Positions 21,340 to 31,380 of a DNA stretch of 64,000 bases are shown in pieces. Within the stretch, counting starts at the first letter, position 1. Each line of letters begins with the position of its first letter. Position numbers and translations under genes: made by a program. Source of the stretch: Trichobilharzia szidati (lineage: Eukaryota > Platyhelminthes > Trematoda > Strigeidida > Schistosomatidae); assembly GCA_944472155.2 (NCBI GenBank), contig OX235272.1:93502020-93566019 (forward strand). Direction: 5' to 3'. Below the pieces are notes generated by a model that saw nothing but the letters and a program-made list of their open reading frames with translations, had not been told where the DNA came from and did no database searches.

Positions 21340-21860
21340 AAGAAAGAATATAAGGCATCTACAGTTCTACCATATAAGGAGGGAACGTCTGAAACCCTAC
21401 GTGGGATTCTTAATAAAGCAGGAATTAGGGTGCCATTTAAACCTACAAACTCACTCAGGCAGGGACAAGCTCTGTAGGTTAAAGGACCCTGTTGACCCAA
21501 TTAGACAAAATAATATAATTTGCAAAATACCTTGCAATGACTGTGAGGTCAACAATGTAGGTCAATCAAACCAGTAGATGGGGAGTAGTGAGATTATCAG
21601 AGCATAAGAATTTGGCTAAGGTTAGAATGATTGACCCCGCGAAGATAAGTAATTTAGAAAAAAACTCAGCAATAGCACTCCATGCATTAACACACAACCA
21701 CAAAATAGAGTGGGTGGGACGGAGTCAAAATTCTGAGGAGTAATGTAGTTAGGTGGAGAGAGAGATTGGTTACTGAATCCTGGTTCATCGAGTCTACACC
21801 CAAACACATGCAACAGAAATGACTCAATGCAAATAAACAAAGATATGGAAGATATTATTA
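21340..21860 (+). pseudogene. PLE family 3 C-terminal fragment (GIY-YIG region, broken)
   Basis: Reads STVLPYKEGTSETLRGILNK, then AGIRVPFKPTNSLRQGQAL, then NNIIYKIPCNDCEVNNVGQS, the start of a PLE GIY-YIG domain (YIGQT is NVGQS here). Then, after a break, RLSEHKNLAKVRMIDPAKI, then SAIALHALTHNHKIEW. These match 58490-58860. Internal stops and deletions between the Tyr and the EH blocks inactivate it. The 3' UTR follows. Confidence 0.7.
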
Positions 21861-22084
21861 CACATAGTAAATCAGAGAATAATATAATCTAAATTCTATT
21901 TCAATCTACGTACATCACAACATTCTAAAAAGTTACTAATTTTGACTATAAAAGCATCTTATTTCCCATCTGATTGTATTTGATTGATAATAGTAATATT
22001 ATTTCTGAATGTACATTACCCCATATTGAATTTTTATTCAAATATTAATCTTCAATTCTCTCATGTATATAAATGAAGCAAGAA

Positions 22085-22560
22085 AGTGGTGAGTAGTGCC
22101 ACTGATATGATTATGAGTGGCAATAATTATCAGAGCATAAGAATTTGGCTAAGGTTAGAATCATTGACACCGTGAAGATAGATAATTTAGAAAAACTCAG
22201 CACTGCATGCATTAACACACACACACACAACAGGGTGGGACAGAGTTACAACTCCGAAAATTAATATGGACAGATGGAGAGAGGTTGACTACTGAATCTT
22301 TGTTCATAGAATCTACACCCAACACATGTAATAGGAACGACTTATCACCGATATCAGAGATATGGAAAGTATTACTATCAATCAAATCAAGAGATGAGAA
22401 ATAGTGGACCCATATAAACGAAGTTGGAAAGTTTTGTGAATAACCTGATATGATTATGAGCATCAGTAATCTGTGCTCGAAACGTGGTCATCAGTAAATA
22501 TTACTGTATAACACCGCTGTGTGACTTTATCAAAATAAATTTTGACCACTACGGAGTGTT
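22085..22560 (+). mobile_element. PLE family 3 extreme 3' end, second copy
   Basis: Repeats the last third of the preceding element (TATCAGAGCATAAGAATTTGG at 22130 onward, then the 3' UTR to ATCAAAATAAATTTTGACC). It includes the stem AGCAT...TGTGCT followed by GAAACG (22458-22486). Adjacent partial tandem copies are common for PLEs. Confidence 0.65.
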
Positions 22561-22884
22561 TATTGAAATAACTAATTAGAATACGCATATCGAATGAGAA
22601 AATCATCAAGTAATTTCCGTGTTTTCTGTTGTTGTCTGGTAACTAAAAAGTGAAAGAGTGATAGTTTATTTTTGGAGCAGATATGATGTTCCTAAACTAA
22701 TCTAACTATTTTATAAGACTAGCGGAAAACCATCTCGAGTTAAGTCACACCTCAACACGCATAACTTTCTATTTTAAAGATTTTATCCTTGATAATAATG
22801 AAATAAAAATGATCACTTTTAGATGCCAGATGAAATTTTAAAAACACTAGGGAAAATCTGAGCTTTAATTTAGTTTCTTCATAT

Positions 22885-23065
22885 TTGACTCCAGAGTGAA
22901 CACAGTTAGAGAACTATTGTAAACAAGGAGGGAGTACTGAACAGATGTCCCTCGACTAGTTTTGAACTCATCAGCAGCACGTACCCACTGGAGTTTGAAA
23001 GAGCTGTCCTGTACTCCCTGCTTCTTTTTTTAATGGTTCTCTAACTGTGTTTCAATCTGCGGTTA
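22885..23065. repeat. Palindromic SINE-1 derivative
   Basis: The left half is minus-strand SINE-1 (AACACAGTTAGAGAACTATTG, GAGTACTGAACAG). The right half is plus-strand (AGCTGTCCTGTACTCC, AATGGTTCTCTAACTGTGTT). The arms pair over about 50 bp. Same design as 42045-42260. Confidence 0.6.
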
Positions 23066-23149
23066 AACTTGAAGCAAATCAAATGCCTATAAACGTAATC
23101 TTGAAAACTTTTATTAATTGTTTAACTTTTTGGCCTGAATGATTTCCAT

Positions 23150-23405
23150 GCTTTGTTTACACTGAGCTTTACTGCTACTAATTCCTAAGTGGGCGCCAAT
23201 TTCGAGTTCAAGAACATAAACTAGCTGTCAAAAGACATGACATGTATTCATTCATATTGATGTAATGTAGACAGCTATAGACATCCATTTGGCTAGGAAA
23301 ATGTGGAAATTTCAAGCATTGAATAAACATCAAAAATTTCAGGGAATTCGTAGAAGCCTGGTACTCCGATAAATCAACAATCAATAGATACATTTGACTA
23401 GACAC
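23150..23405 (+). pseudogene. PLE family 4 GIY-YIG fragment
   Basis: Reads (frame-shifted) FRVQEHKLAVKRHDM, matching FRIQEHKLAVKRHHI of the 61.6 kb element, then a segment ending in FREFVEAWYSDKSTINRYI matching its C-terminus. Several stops. Only the distal part of the nuclease is left. Confidence 0.6.
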
Positions 23406-23429
23406 TAGGGATTGAGTATAACAAGTGCC

Positions 23430-23875
23430 ATGCGTCTAGTCCTGCCTTTGATGCAGACTGAATTCTATAAGTCAATTCTCCAATGTGACCAGCATGCTGG
23501 GAAGGAAGGAAGCCCTACCTGACCTAGGATTCGTGCTAGATGGCACTCATCAGTCACCAAGGTGTATCTTCAATATAGTACGATGGTCACATTACAAACT
23601 TGACAGATAGAATTCAGTATTCACCAAAAAAGGACTACAAACTCCTACAGGAGGCGAATCGGTAGCCCGAATTTCTCAGTGGTACCGTCTCTAACTGCAG
23701 TACTCACTGGGTGATACGGGTTCGAATCTCAGAAGAGACATAAGTTCTTTGAAGAATGAAGATACGCTTTGTTGACTGGTGAGTGCCAACTAACACGAAA
23801 CCTAGGTCAGGTAAGGCTTTCTACCGATTGCCTCCTACCATATAACACCAACGACTGACATATTATAGACCAAAT
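23430..23875. repeat. Inverted pair of SINE-3 copies
   Basis: 23430-23575 is a minus copy (complement of TGATAGAATTCAGTCTGCA, and CCTACCTGACCTAGGATTCG). 23575-23640 is a plus tail piece. 23645-23875 is a plus copy with a tRNA-like head (TTCTCAGTGGTACCGTCTCT as A-box region, GGGTTCGAATCTC as B box) and the GAAACCTAGGTCAGGT body. The arms are complementary over about 70 bp. Confidence 0.65.
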
Positions 23876-23929
23876 TTTTAATTCATGAATAGTCACCATC
23901 CAGATTTTAATACAAAATAAAAACACGTT

Positions 23930-24355
23930 CAAGTGTTGGTTTGTAGGGATTTGATTGGTTACAGGATTTTCATCATGAGCTGACATTAGTTAGAGAACAA
24001 TTGGAAAACCAGCTAGGAGTACTGGACAGCTGTCTCCCCCGTCCTAGTTTGGGACTCTTCAGCAGTACGCACCCATCGGGATTCGAACCCAGGATCTTCT
24101 GGTTACAAGGCGAGCTTGTATACCATTAAGCCACTGGGACCCGATCCAATGGCCAGTCCATGAATTCTAACTTCTGTCAAATCACGACATTGCGCGACCC
24201 CTAGGCCTCGGTTCGAATCCCGGTGGGTGCGTACCGATTAGGAGTCCCAAAGGAGGAGGACGAAACAGCTGTCCAGTACTCCCAATTCGTTTTCCAATGG
24301 TTCTCTAGCTAATGTCAGCTCATGATGAAAATCTTGTAACAAAAACACGTTGTTT
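23930..24355. repeat. Inverted pair of SINE-1 copies
   Basis: Minus copy 23930-24150 with tRNA-like head, hammerhead region and tail; plus copy 24205-24355 beginning inside the head (GGTTCGAATCCCGGTGGGTGCG). In the minus copy the core CTGAAGA is intact but the GAAAC box is GAGAC after inserted Gs. In the plus copy GAAAC is intact but the first core box is changed to CGATTAG. Confidence 0.72.
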
Positions 24356-24654
24356 GGTGAAGAGTCTCTTTTCAGAGGAGAATTCATTCACTTAGCTTTG
24401 CAATCGCACTTATATTTAATTATTTTTTTATATGTGTGTGTGTACATTAGCCTTGTCAGACAAAAATAAAAATTCGTTAGCGTTGTTGTTTACGCCATCA
24501 AAACATTTCAGAAAATGTGATGAATAATCAAACTGGAACTAAGGGGGTGGGGTGGGAAATGGAGATTAATAAGAAGGTTGTCGTGATTAGTTGTCAAAAA
24601 ATATAGTTGGTAATGTTAGTTAGTGCATAAGAAAAGCTGAATAAGTGTACTGTA
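24356..24654. other. Spacer; 45-bp repeat shared with 30165-30235
   Basis: 24358-24395 (GAAGAGTCTCTTTTCAGAGG and flank) recurs inverted at 30180-30225. The rest is AT-rich and unassigned. Confidence 0.35.
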
Positions 24655-26295
24655 TTATTATTATTCTTTCTTTTATTTCCTAGAGGAACATAGGGCTTCA
24701 GCCGTGCGTCTCCATTGCGTTCGGTTCTCCGCTAGAGTCTTCACCTGGCTCCAAGTCTCCCACACGCCTTCATCTCCTCTTCACATGACGTCCTCCAAGT
24801 CACCCTTGCACTGACTACCAAGTCGCCGCTTCCCTTTCGCGTTCCACTCGAGCAATGGCTTGTTTAGTGATGTCACTTGACGATTTGTTTCCTCAGAGTA
24901 TGACCAGCCAATCCATCTCCACTTCTTCCTGCCTATTTGTTTCACAATCCGTTCCTGCAAGGTTGGTTCGCTCACAGAGATCTTTGTTGCTGATCTTTTC
25001 TAGCCGGCCATCCGATCTTGAGTATTGAGCGAAGACAACTGTAAATGAAGGTCTGTAGTTTGTTTGAGATGCTCTTCATGACGCGCCAAGTCTGTGATCC
25101 GTATAGTAGTACTGACTGACTTCACATTGGAGTTGAAAATCCGGATCTTATTTTTGATGCTGAGTGTTGTTGACCTCCACACAGACTTGAGAGTGGTGAA
25201 GTCTTGTCTTGCTTTTCCGATTCTTGCTTTGATATCCTCGTCAGTCCCGTTCGACTGTAGTTGAAACGATGCTTCCCAGGTAGGTAGGTAAAAGAGGTTG
25301 TTTCTTTCAGGTTCCTCCCATTTATGCTGATCTTTTTTCTGTTGTTGTTGTTCTTGCCCAGGAATCTTCATCACCTCTGTCTTCTCTATGTTCACCTGAA
25401 GTCCTATCTTTGATGCTTCTTCTATCGCCAACTTGTTATTTTTCGCTCGCATATCTTCCAGTTTGTGGGAAATCAGAGATATATCATCGGCGAAGTCCAG
25501 ATCCTCCAAGTCTATTTTTGTGTGAGTCCATTTTATGTCTGTTTCCTCATTGCCCGTCGTCTGTCGCATTATCAAATCTACTGCAATCAAGAAAATCATT
25601 GAAGATAGTAGGCAGCCTTGTCTTACTCCTGTCCTCAATTCGAAGGGTTCCGTAAGTTTCCCGTTGTGGATTATTTGTCATGCAGCATTGTCGTACAGCT
25701 GTTGGATGCGATGTATAATTGTCTGTGGCACCCCATAGTAGCGAAGTAGTTTCCAAATCACCTCTCGATCGACGCTGTCTATGAAGGCCTTTTCACAGTC
25801 GATGAAGTTGAGATAGAGAGGTGACTGCCATTCCAAGCTTTGTTCAATGATGATCCGTAATGTGGCGATCTGATCAATGCATGACTTGTTTCTCCTGAAT
25901 CCAGCCTGTTCCGGTCGAAATTTTTCATCCAGGGCTTGTTTGATTCTCTCCAGGATGATGCGGCTTAGTATTTTGCTTGGGATGGACAGGAGCATAATTC
26001 CGCGCCAGTTCTTGCATTGACTTAAGTCTCCTTTCTTTGGTAGTTTGAATAAGTATCCTTTCTTCCAATCCTCGGGTACTTTGCCTTCTTTCCACACCTT
26101 CTCCATTAGTGGCGTCATCAAGTCCGCTGTTGTCTCTGTGTCCATTTTCAACGCTTCTGCTGGGATTCCATCTGGTCCTGCTGCTTTTCGAGCTTTTAGC
26201 ATCTTGATTGCCTTCAGGACTTCTGATTTCGTCGGGGTGTTGGTGTTCACTGGTAGCTCTGTCTCCGTTGTTGGTATTGTTGTGTTGTAGTTACG
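24655..26295 (-). pseudogene. RTE-clade LINE (family A, SR2-like), longest copy
   Basis: Minus-strand pieces give most of a reverse transcriptase. 26250-25678: KARKAAGPDGIPAEALK, then CKNWRGIMLL, then PEQAGFRRNKSCIDQIATLR, then LNFIDCEKAFIDSVDRE with the motif A Asp. 25638-25000: GVRQGCLLSSMIFLIAVDLI (motif B), DLDFADDISLISHK (motif C, FADD intact), VNIEKTEVMKIPG, then the C-terminal LRSILKIRWPA/GRKKWRWIGW blocks to ATTATTATTATTC. The motif A block has one extra codon (AFIDS versus AFDS). There is a frameshift between the two frames and others near the end. The endonuclease is missing. This is the reference for all family A fragments in the window. Confidence 0.85.
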
Positions 26296-26409
26296 TCATA
26301 AAATGAATAATTTAATGAGTGGGTTTTAATTAAGATCTACGTAGAAACGAAGGAAAATATGAAATTATTTAAGAGTTGTAAAGAAATACAAAAGTTCATA
26401 TGAACTGTG

Positions 26410-27225
26410 ATCAAGATTTGACCGGATAGTTGTTTAGTAAAAAGAAAACTGGATGGCAAATTTAAAATAAACATTTGCAGAAAGCCGACAAATTCGGACA
26501 GATACCTAGATTACTATTCAGCTCACCCATTTACCACCAAAGTAACTGTGGCCAAGAATCTGATTAACAGAGCCAAATGTCTAGTTACTGAGGACGAAGA
26601 GATTAGCAAGGAACTAAAATTGGTTCAATCCACTCTTTAGTCAAATAATTATCCTAAAGCTTTCATAAAAAGATATTTGAAATGTGAAGATAAGGATGAA
26701 TGGAAACCTGATGCTAAGAATTGGGTTAGTACAGCGGTGATTCCTTACCGCAAAGAAACATCCGATGAAATAAAGTGAATCCTTAACGATCATAACATAA
26801 GAGTGTATTTTCGTGCAACTAACACCTTACGCTCATCACTGGTGAAGGTTAAGGATAAAATAGAACAAGAAAACCAGCAGAATTGTGGGGATTGTAACGC
26901 CGTATATGTAGGAGAAACTTCCAGACAAGTAAATATAAGAGTGTAAGAGCATAAACAATGCCTAAAGGTGGTTCCAAAGACCTCTGCAGACTTGAAGAAG
27001 CTAGAAAACAACTCAGCGATTGCACTGCATTCGATAGAAACGGGACATAAAATCGACTTTGATAGGACTAAGGTTCTACAGAAAGGTTTTGGTTCATATA
27101 AAGAAAGACTGACTGCAGAAGCCCTACATATATGGGTGAATCCCAACAGTTTGAACAGACGTGAAGGTGAGTTGTTAGCTGATGCATGGCAAATCCAAAA
27201 AAAAATGGATATGTATCAACAATAG
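26410..27225 (+). pseudogene. Penelope-like element (family 2): RT end and GIY-YIG endonuclease
   Basis: Reads DGKFKINICRKPTNSDRYLD, YYSAHPF, KNLINRAKCLV (end of PLE reverse transcriptase). After stops come VIPYRKETSDEI, then RVYFRATNTLRSSL, then QNCGDCNAVYVGETSRQVNI followed by a stop and EHKQ. The last frame is open from 26968 to 27225 (NNSAIALHSIETGHKIDF, AEALHIWVNPNSLNRREGEL). The YVG Tyr and EH are present, but stops at about 26638, 26776 and 26945 disable it. Family 2 nuclease fragments recur at 42405 and 51225. Confidence 0.82.
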
Positions 27226-27369
27226 TCACACTTGGTCAAATTCCCGATTGTCTAACAAATGTGTTATGACTGTTCACCCATACACACACACACACCATTG
27301 TATACTGCATATACACATATATTTTTAACAAAAGTAGACTAATTTTGAAAGTCTGAGGTCAAATTTTGA

Positions 27370-27575
27370 TCACAGTTCATACAATTTTTGTTTATTATAC
27401 CTGTTGATATCTGTTTCATGTTTCATATGACAGGACAAACAATTTGAAAACAAGAGATGTCCTTTTATATATAAACATACAATTTTGTTTATTATACATG
27501 TTGATGCCTGTTTTATGACTCATATGATTGGACAAAGTTTCAAAAACAAGAGATGTTCCTTTTATATAAATAAAT
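27370..27575 (+). repeat. Two tandem ~95-bp units in the PLE 3' region
   Basis: 27385-27476 and 27479-27572 are direct repeats: each has TTTGTTTATTATAC, TGTTGAT, CATATGA, GGACAAA, AAAACAAGAGATGT and CCTTTTATATA. They end just before the hammerhead-like fold. Tandem short units of this sort resemble PLE terminal repeats. Confidence 0.65.
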
Positions 27576-27593
27576 CTCTGTTATGTTAATTCC

Positions 27594-27655
27594 GATTAAT
27601 TTCCCTGAAGAAGTTCGGACCAGATTGCCGAATGTAGGAAACGTTGGAATTAATC
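27594..27655 (+). ncRNA. Hammerhead-ribozyme-like fold in PLE family 2
   Basis: Stem I: GATTAATTTCC (27594-27604) pairs with GGAATTAATC (27646-27655) with one bulged T. The core box CTGAAGA (CUGANGA) is at 27605-27611 and GAAAC at 27638-27642. Stem II: TTCGG (27614-27618) with CCGAA (27628-27632). Stem III is reduced to AC/GU (GAAACGTT), as in the minimal hammerheads described for PLEs, with U as cleavage-site base before stem I. Two extra bases on one side and five on the other separate the core from stem II, so self-cleavage may be weak. The frame 27583-27780 across it is coincidental. Confidence 0.6.
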
Positions 27656-27944
27656 ATTTCAATTTCGCTGAGATTTTACAAATACAAAAGTTATACGAAG
27701 TTAGAAAAGCGGGCACACAACACATCAAGTCAGTAGAAATCAACATGGTTGCTGACATGATAGTCGATGTGGTTGAATGATTTTCTTTCTTTTGTAAACT
27801 TAAACTTTAGTTTTTCCAAATGGAATGGCTAAGGCTTCAGCAATACAAAGGAGACGAAAGCGTATTGCCTTTTGGTAGGTTGTTCTTGACTGACAAACCT
27901 AATGTACACACACACACATACAAAAATAATTAAATATAATTGCG

Positions 27945-28175
27945 ATTGTAATAATAATAATAATAATAATAATCTACTTTATTCCAAAAACAGTACTTAT
28001 AATACAGAATGGAATTCTCAGCATTTGTCACAATATTGCATCTGATTTACTCAAAATATAAATAAAATTAAAAATTGAAACAAAATTAACCAGAGGAATT
28101 TGTCCACATTTACGGTATAAATTCAAAACTATTCGAAGTACAAAATGAGAATAATAAATATAATAATAATAATAA
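27945..28175 (-). repeat. CR1 LINE 3' terminus fragment
   Basis: (AAT)n followed by CTACTTTATTCCAAAAACAG and ATTCTCAGCATTTGTCACAATATTG, the complement of the CR1 3' end at 34090-34165. Only the terminal few dozen bases are certain. Confidence 0.6.
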
Positions 28176-28239
28176 CAGTGAGTTTGTTTCAAACAGTATT
28201 GCCGATTCATTTGGGAAATTTTATCATGTTATAGATTAT

Positions 28240-28690
28240 TAAATCTAATTGGTTGCAGGATTTCATCATGAGCTGAAATTGTTTAGAGAACCATTGGAAA
28301 CTCTGTGAGTACTGAACAGCTGTTTCGTCCTAGTCTGTGACTCTTCATCAGTACGCACCCATCGGGGTTCGAACCCAGGACCGTCTGGTGGGAAGCCGTG
28401 ACCAATAGGGTGCAGCAGGTCGGGTGTGAGGACAAATACTCGCTGAAGACACTGGCTAGCGTTCGCTATGTCATGAATTGGCAGAAGCTATAATTCACGA
28501 GCTGGCCATTGATGCGTGGCGTAATGGTCCACGAGCTAGCTCGTCTTGTAACAAGAAGGTGGTGGGGGTGCGTACCGATGAAGAGTCCCAAAGGAAGAGG
28601 ACGAAACAGCTGTGCAGTACTCCCAAGTGGTTTTCCAATGGTTCTCTAACTGATGTCAGCTCATGATGAAATCCTGTAACCAATCAATCA
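28240..28690. repeat. Inverted pair of SINE-1 copies
   Basis: Minus copy 28240-28385 and plus copy 28490-28690. In the minus copy the hammerhead has ATGAAGA (first core C replaced by A), one mismatch in stem II and intact GAAAC. The plus copy has ATGAAGA and GAAAC with an enlarged stem II loop. Both have a self-complementary ACAGCTGT-type stem III. Tail blocks GGTTCTCTAA and GATGTCAGCTCATGATGAAA are clear. Confidence 0.7.
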
Positions 28691-28901
28691 AATCCCTACA
28701 AACCAACACTTGAAATTGAATCTAATGTTCTGTTGATTTAGTATAGTGAGGGGAAATACAAAATTAACAGTTATAAAACAGCTTAAATGATGTTCACACT
28801 TATGAAAAAACAAACAAATAAAAACAAAAAATTGAGAGGATTATAAATATAAGAAGTACAATAACAATAAAGCTTGATGTTATAAGAGTGGAGAAAATGG
28901 T

Positions 28902-30165
28902 TTATTTAATGGTGCTAAGAAGGTTAGTTAGTTCATGCCTGACACTATTTTCATCACATAAAGTACGTGCCAAATATGGTATAGTGAAATTTTTATACTT
29001 AGACGTACGTGCATAAAGTCTTCTGAAAAGACTTCTTGTTTTACCTGAGGAGACACAAGGTTGGAGCTGCGGGTAAAGTGGATGCTCACAGTCTGACAAA
29101 ATCCCTCTAGCAAATTTACTGCATGAAATCAAGTGCCTATCAATGACAATGTCAATGATATGACCCAATGGGATACCACTCACCCTAATGCCAGTCTTCA
29201 TAGATCTTCGAAGTATGACATAGTCCTTTTTAAGCAATCCAGGAAAGAATAAGGGTGAACAGTAAAGAAGAATAGGTAAAATACACGAGTTGACAAACTG
29301 TAAGAGGAGGAGGGTTGGTTGAGTTATGCCTGAGTGCCTTAACTTCTTAATGTAAAAAGTCAGACGAAATATTCTTTTAGAAATCGCTAAGACATGGGAA
29401 GACCAGGATAGGTCAGAAGAGAGAATTAATCCAAGATACTTAACTTCAGACTTGGTTTCTACATCAGTATCATCGATTTTGCAAGGGTCATAGGAACCAA
29501 CAGCTTCATTTAACTTTCGTTTACATCGGGAACTGAAATTAACAGTCTGACATTTGGAAGGATTAAGTTTAAGGCCGTTAGACGAAGACCATTTGCTAAT
29601 TCCTGATAGAAAGTTGTTTATCTTAGTGCAGTCAAGCTGGGAGTTAACAGACATTGAAATAGTTAGATCATCGGCATACTTAACAAAGTTCATTTCATCA
29701 GAGTGAGGCAAGTCATGCAAGAAGAAAGAAAACAGAAAAGGAGAAAGGACAGCGCCTTGAGGGACACCAGCCTCAGTAAGCAATGAAGTGGACGACTTTC
29801 CCTGACATACAGTGTACTGCTTTCTTCCTGAGAAATAAGAATGCAGCCATTTGACAACCCAACAGTCAGTTTGAGTTTCAGCAAGCTTGTTTAGTAAAAT
29901 GTCCCTAGGTACTGAGTCGAAAGCAGATGTATAATCTAGAAAGGTGCAGCGAACAAATTTAGCCCCCTTGTCTAAGCTGGAGACAATGTTATGATACAAG
30001 ACTGCAGCTGCATCTAAAGTACTTCTACTGTGTTTGTAGGCGAATTGTTTGGGATCGTTAAAGGCTTTAAGTGAAGGTTGAAGATTAAGTAAGAGCAACT
30101 TTTCCATAGCTTTTAGAAAAGGGGAAGTAATAGCAATGGGTCTAAATTTAAAACATGTTGTAAAT
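28902..30165 (-). mobile_element. CR1-type LINE reverse transcriptase, uninterrupted 401-codon frame
   Basis: The longest open frame in the window. RT motifs: YKHSRSTLDA, FLDYTSAFDSVPR (about 56-68, motif A), GVPQGAVLSPFLFSFFLHDL (about 113-132, motif B), VKYADDLTIS (142-151, motif C with both Asp), then LNPSKCQTVNF, KYLGLILSSDLSWSSH and a C-terminal KKLRHSGIT/LLYCSPLFFPGL region. Upstream codons RPIAITSPFLKAMEKLL are still readable to about 30160. The endonuclease and the N-terminal part of the RT are missing. The frame shows no stop or shift, unlike the 32670 and 54958 copies, so it is probably a fairly recent 5'-truncated insertion. Assignment to CR1 rather than Jockey is from general resemblance. 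Confidence 0.85.
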
Positions 30166-30399
30166 GAATTGTGAATGAATTTGCCTCTGAAAAGAGACTC
30201 TTCACTGAACTACTAGTGTTTTGTTTTCATTAATAGATCAATTTTATCAACTAATAAAAAGTAATTCACACAACAAAAAATTCTAGGTCAATAAGAATGA
30301 TAAGTACCGATGAGATGAAAACTTCGCAAATAAACCACTCAGGTCGAGAACGCGACCACATCGAAATTTTTATGAGTTAGGCACGACTACCAACATGCT
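30165..30399. repeat. Repeat scraps: 45-bp inverted match and PLE family 4 3' end
   Basis: 30180-30225 is the inverse of 24358-24395. 30303-30375 (AACTTCGCAAATAAACCACTCAG...) matches 62180-62250, the region 3' of the PLE family 4 relic. Confidence 0.45.
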
Positions 30400-30638
30400 G
30401 TGTGTCTGTGGCATACCGGTATAGAATACTTACCAACCACAGAGGTGGTTCGGTGTTCGATCCCTGGCCACCGACGCACTCCTTTACCTCGCTAAGCTAG
30501 TAATAAGACTAGTGAAAAGGGAAGGTTGGGCATGAGGCTAGCAACTTCATCCCGTAAAAAATAAATACCACTGCTACTGAAACTTCTAAGCTCTAGCTTG
30601 AAGCCTTGTGTTCCACTGGGAACGCAAAGGAATAAAAC
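30400..30638 (+). mobile_element. tRNA-derived SINE-2, diverged copy
   Basis: The B-box region GGTGTTCGATCCCTGG is followed by CCGACGCACTCCTTTACCTC and the body GAAGGTTGGGCATGAGGCTAG, ending GGAACGCAAAGGAATAAAA. The A-box region carries several changes. No clear flanking duplication. Confidence 0.72.
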
Positions 30639-30864
30639 CATCAATCAAATCACCAAACATGTTAGACACCTACAGTGGTGTATCTGACATGTCGAAATGA
30701 CCATGAATTGTTAGTACTAGGCTGTATGTTCTTTTCAAGTCTTACTTAAAACTAACTGTGTCTTTTCATGCTGTGTGCGTACAAGTATGGTAGACAGGAA
30801 ATCTTGGTTATCAATATACTTCAGTTAATAATTTGACAAGCTTATTTTCTCAATTATTCAATTG

Positions 30865-31380
30865 GTTGGTGTTATTAGATGGTTAGAAGCAATCGGTAGA
30901 AAGCCTCACCTGACCTAGGTTTCGTGTTAGTTGGCACTCACCAATCAACAAGGCGTATCTTCAATTTTCAAAGAACTCATGTCCCTTCTGAGATTCGAAG
31001 TCATGTCACCCAGTGAGTACTGCATTCAGAGACGCTACCACTGAGCTATTCGGGCTCGCACACTCCAATTATCCAATACAGTCCTACAGGAGGTCAGTCA
31101 GGAGACCGAATTTCTCAGTGGTAAAGGCTCTAAGTGTAACAATGGGTGACGTGGGTTCGAACCTCAGAAGGAACATGAGTTCTTTGATGATTGAAGATAC
31201 GCCTTGTTGACTAGTGAGTGCCAACTAGCACGAAACCTAGGTCAGGCGGGGCTTCCTTCCGATCGCCGTCAACCATCTAATATCATCAAATCATTGTGCA
31301 CCGTGGCGGTAAGCTATTTAGCATGGCGGCCACATTGCAAACTTGACTGACTGATAGAATTCAGTCTGCAGTAAAAAAAA
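30865..31380. repeat. Head-to-head pair of SINE-3 copies
   Basis: Minus copy 30865-31060 and plus copy 31083-31380, about 22 bp apart. Shared body: CTCAGTGGTA (A-box side), GGGTTCGAACCTCAGAAG (B box), GTTCTTTGATGATTGAAGAT, GAGTGCCAACTAGCACGAAA, CCTAGGTCAGG. The arms are complementary over about 190 bp. The plus copy continues to GATAGAATTCAGTCTGCA and a short A tail (31370-31378), which I take as the 3' end of the family. Confidence 0.75.

Noticed and set aside
27583..27780. 65-codon frame over the PLE 3' region
   Set aside because: Overlaps the hammerhead-like fold in a PLE non-coding end, with no resemblance to any PLE domain.
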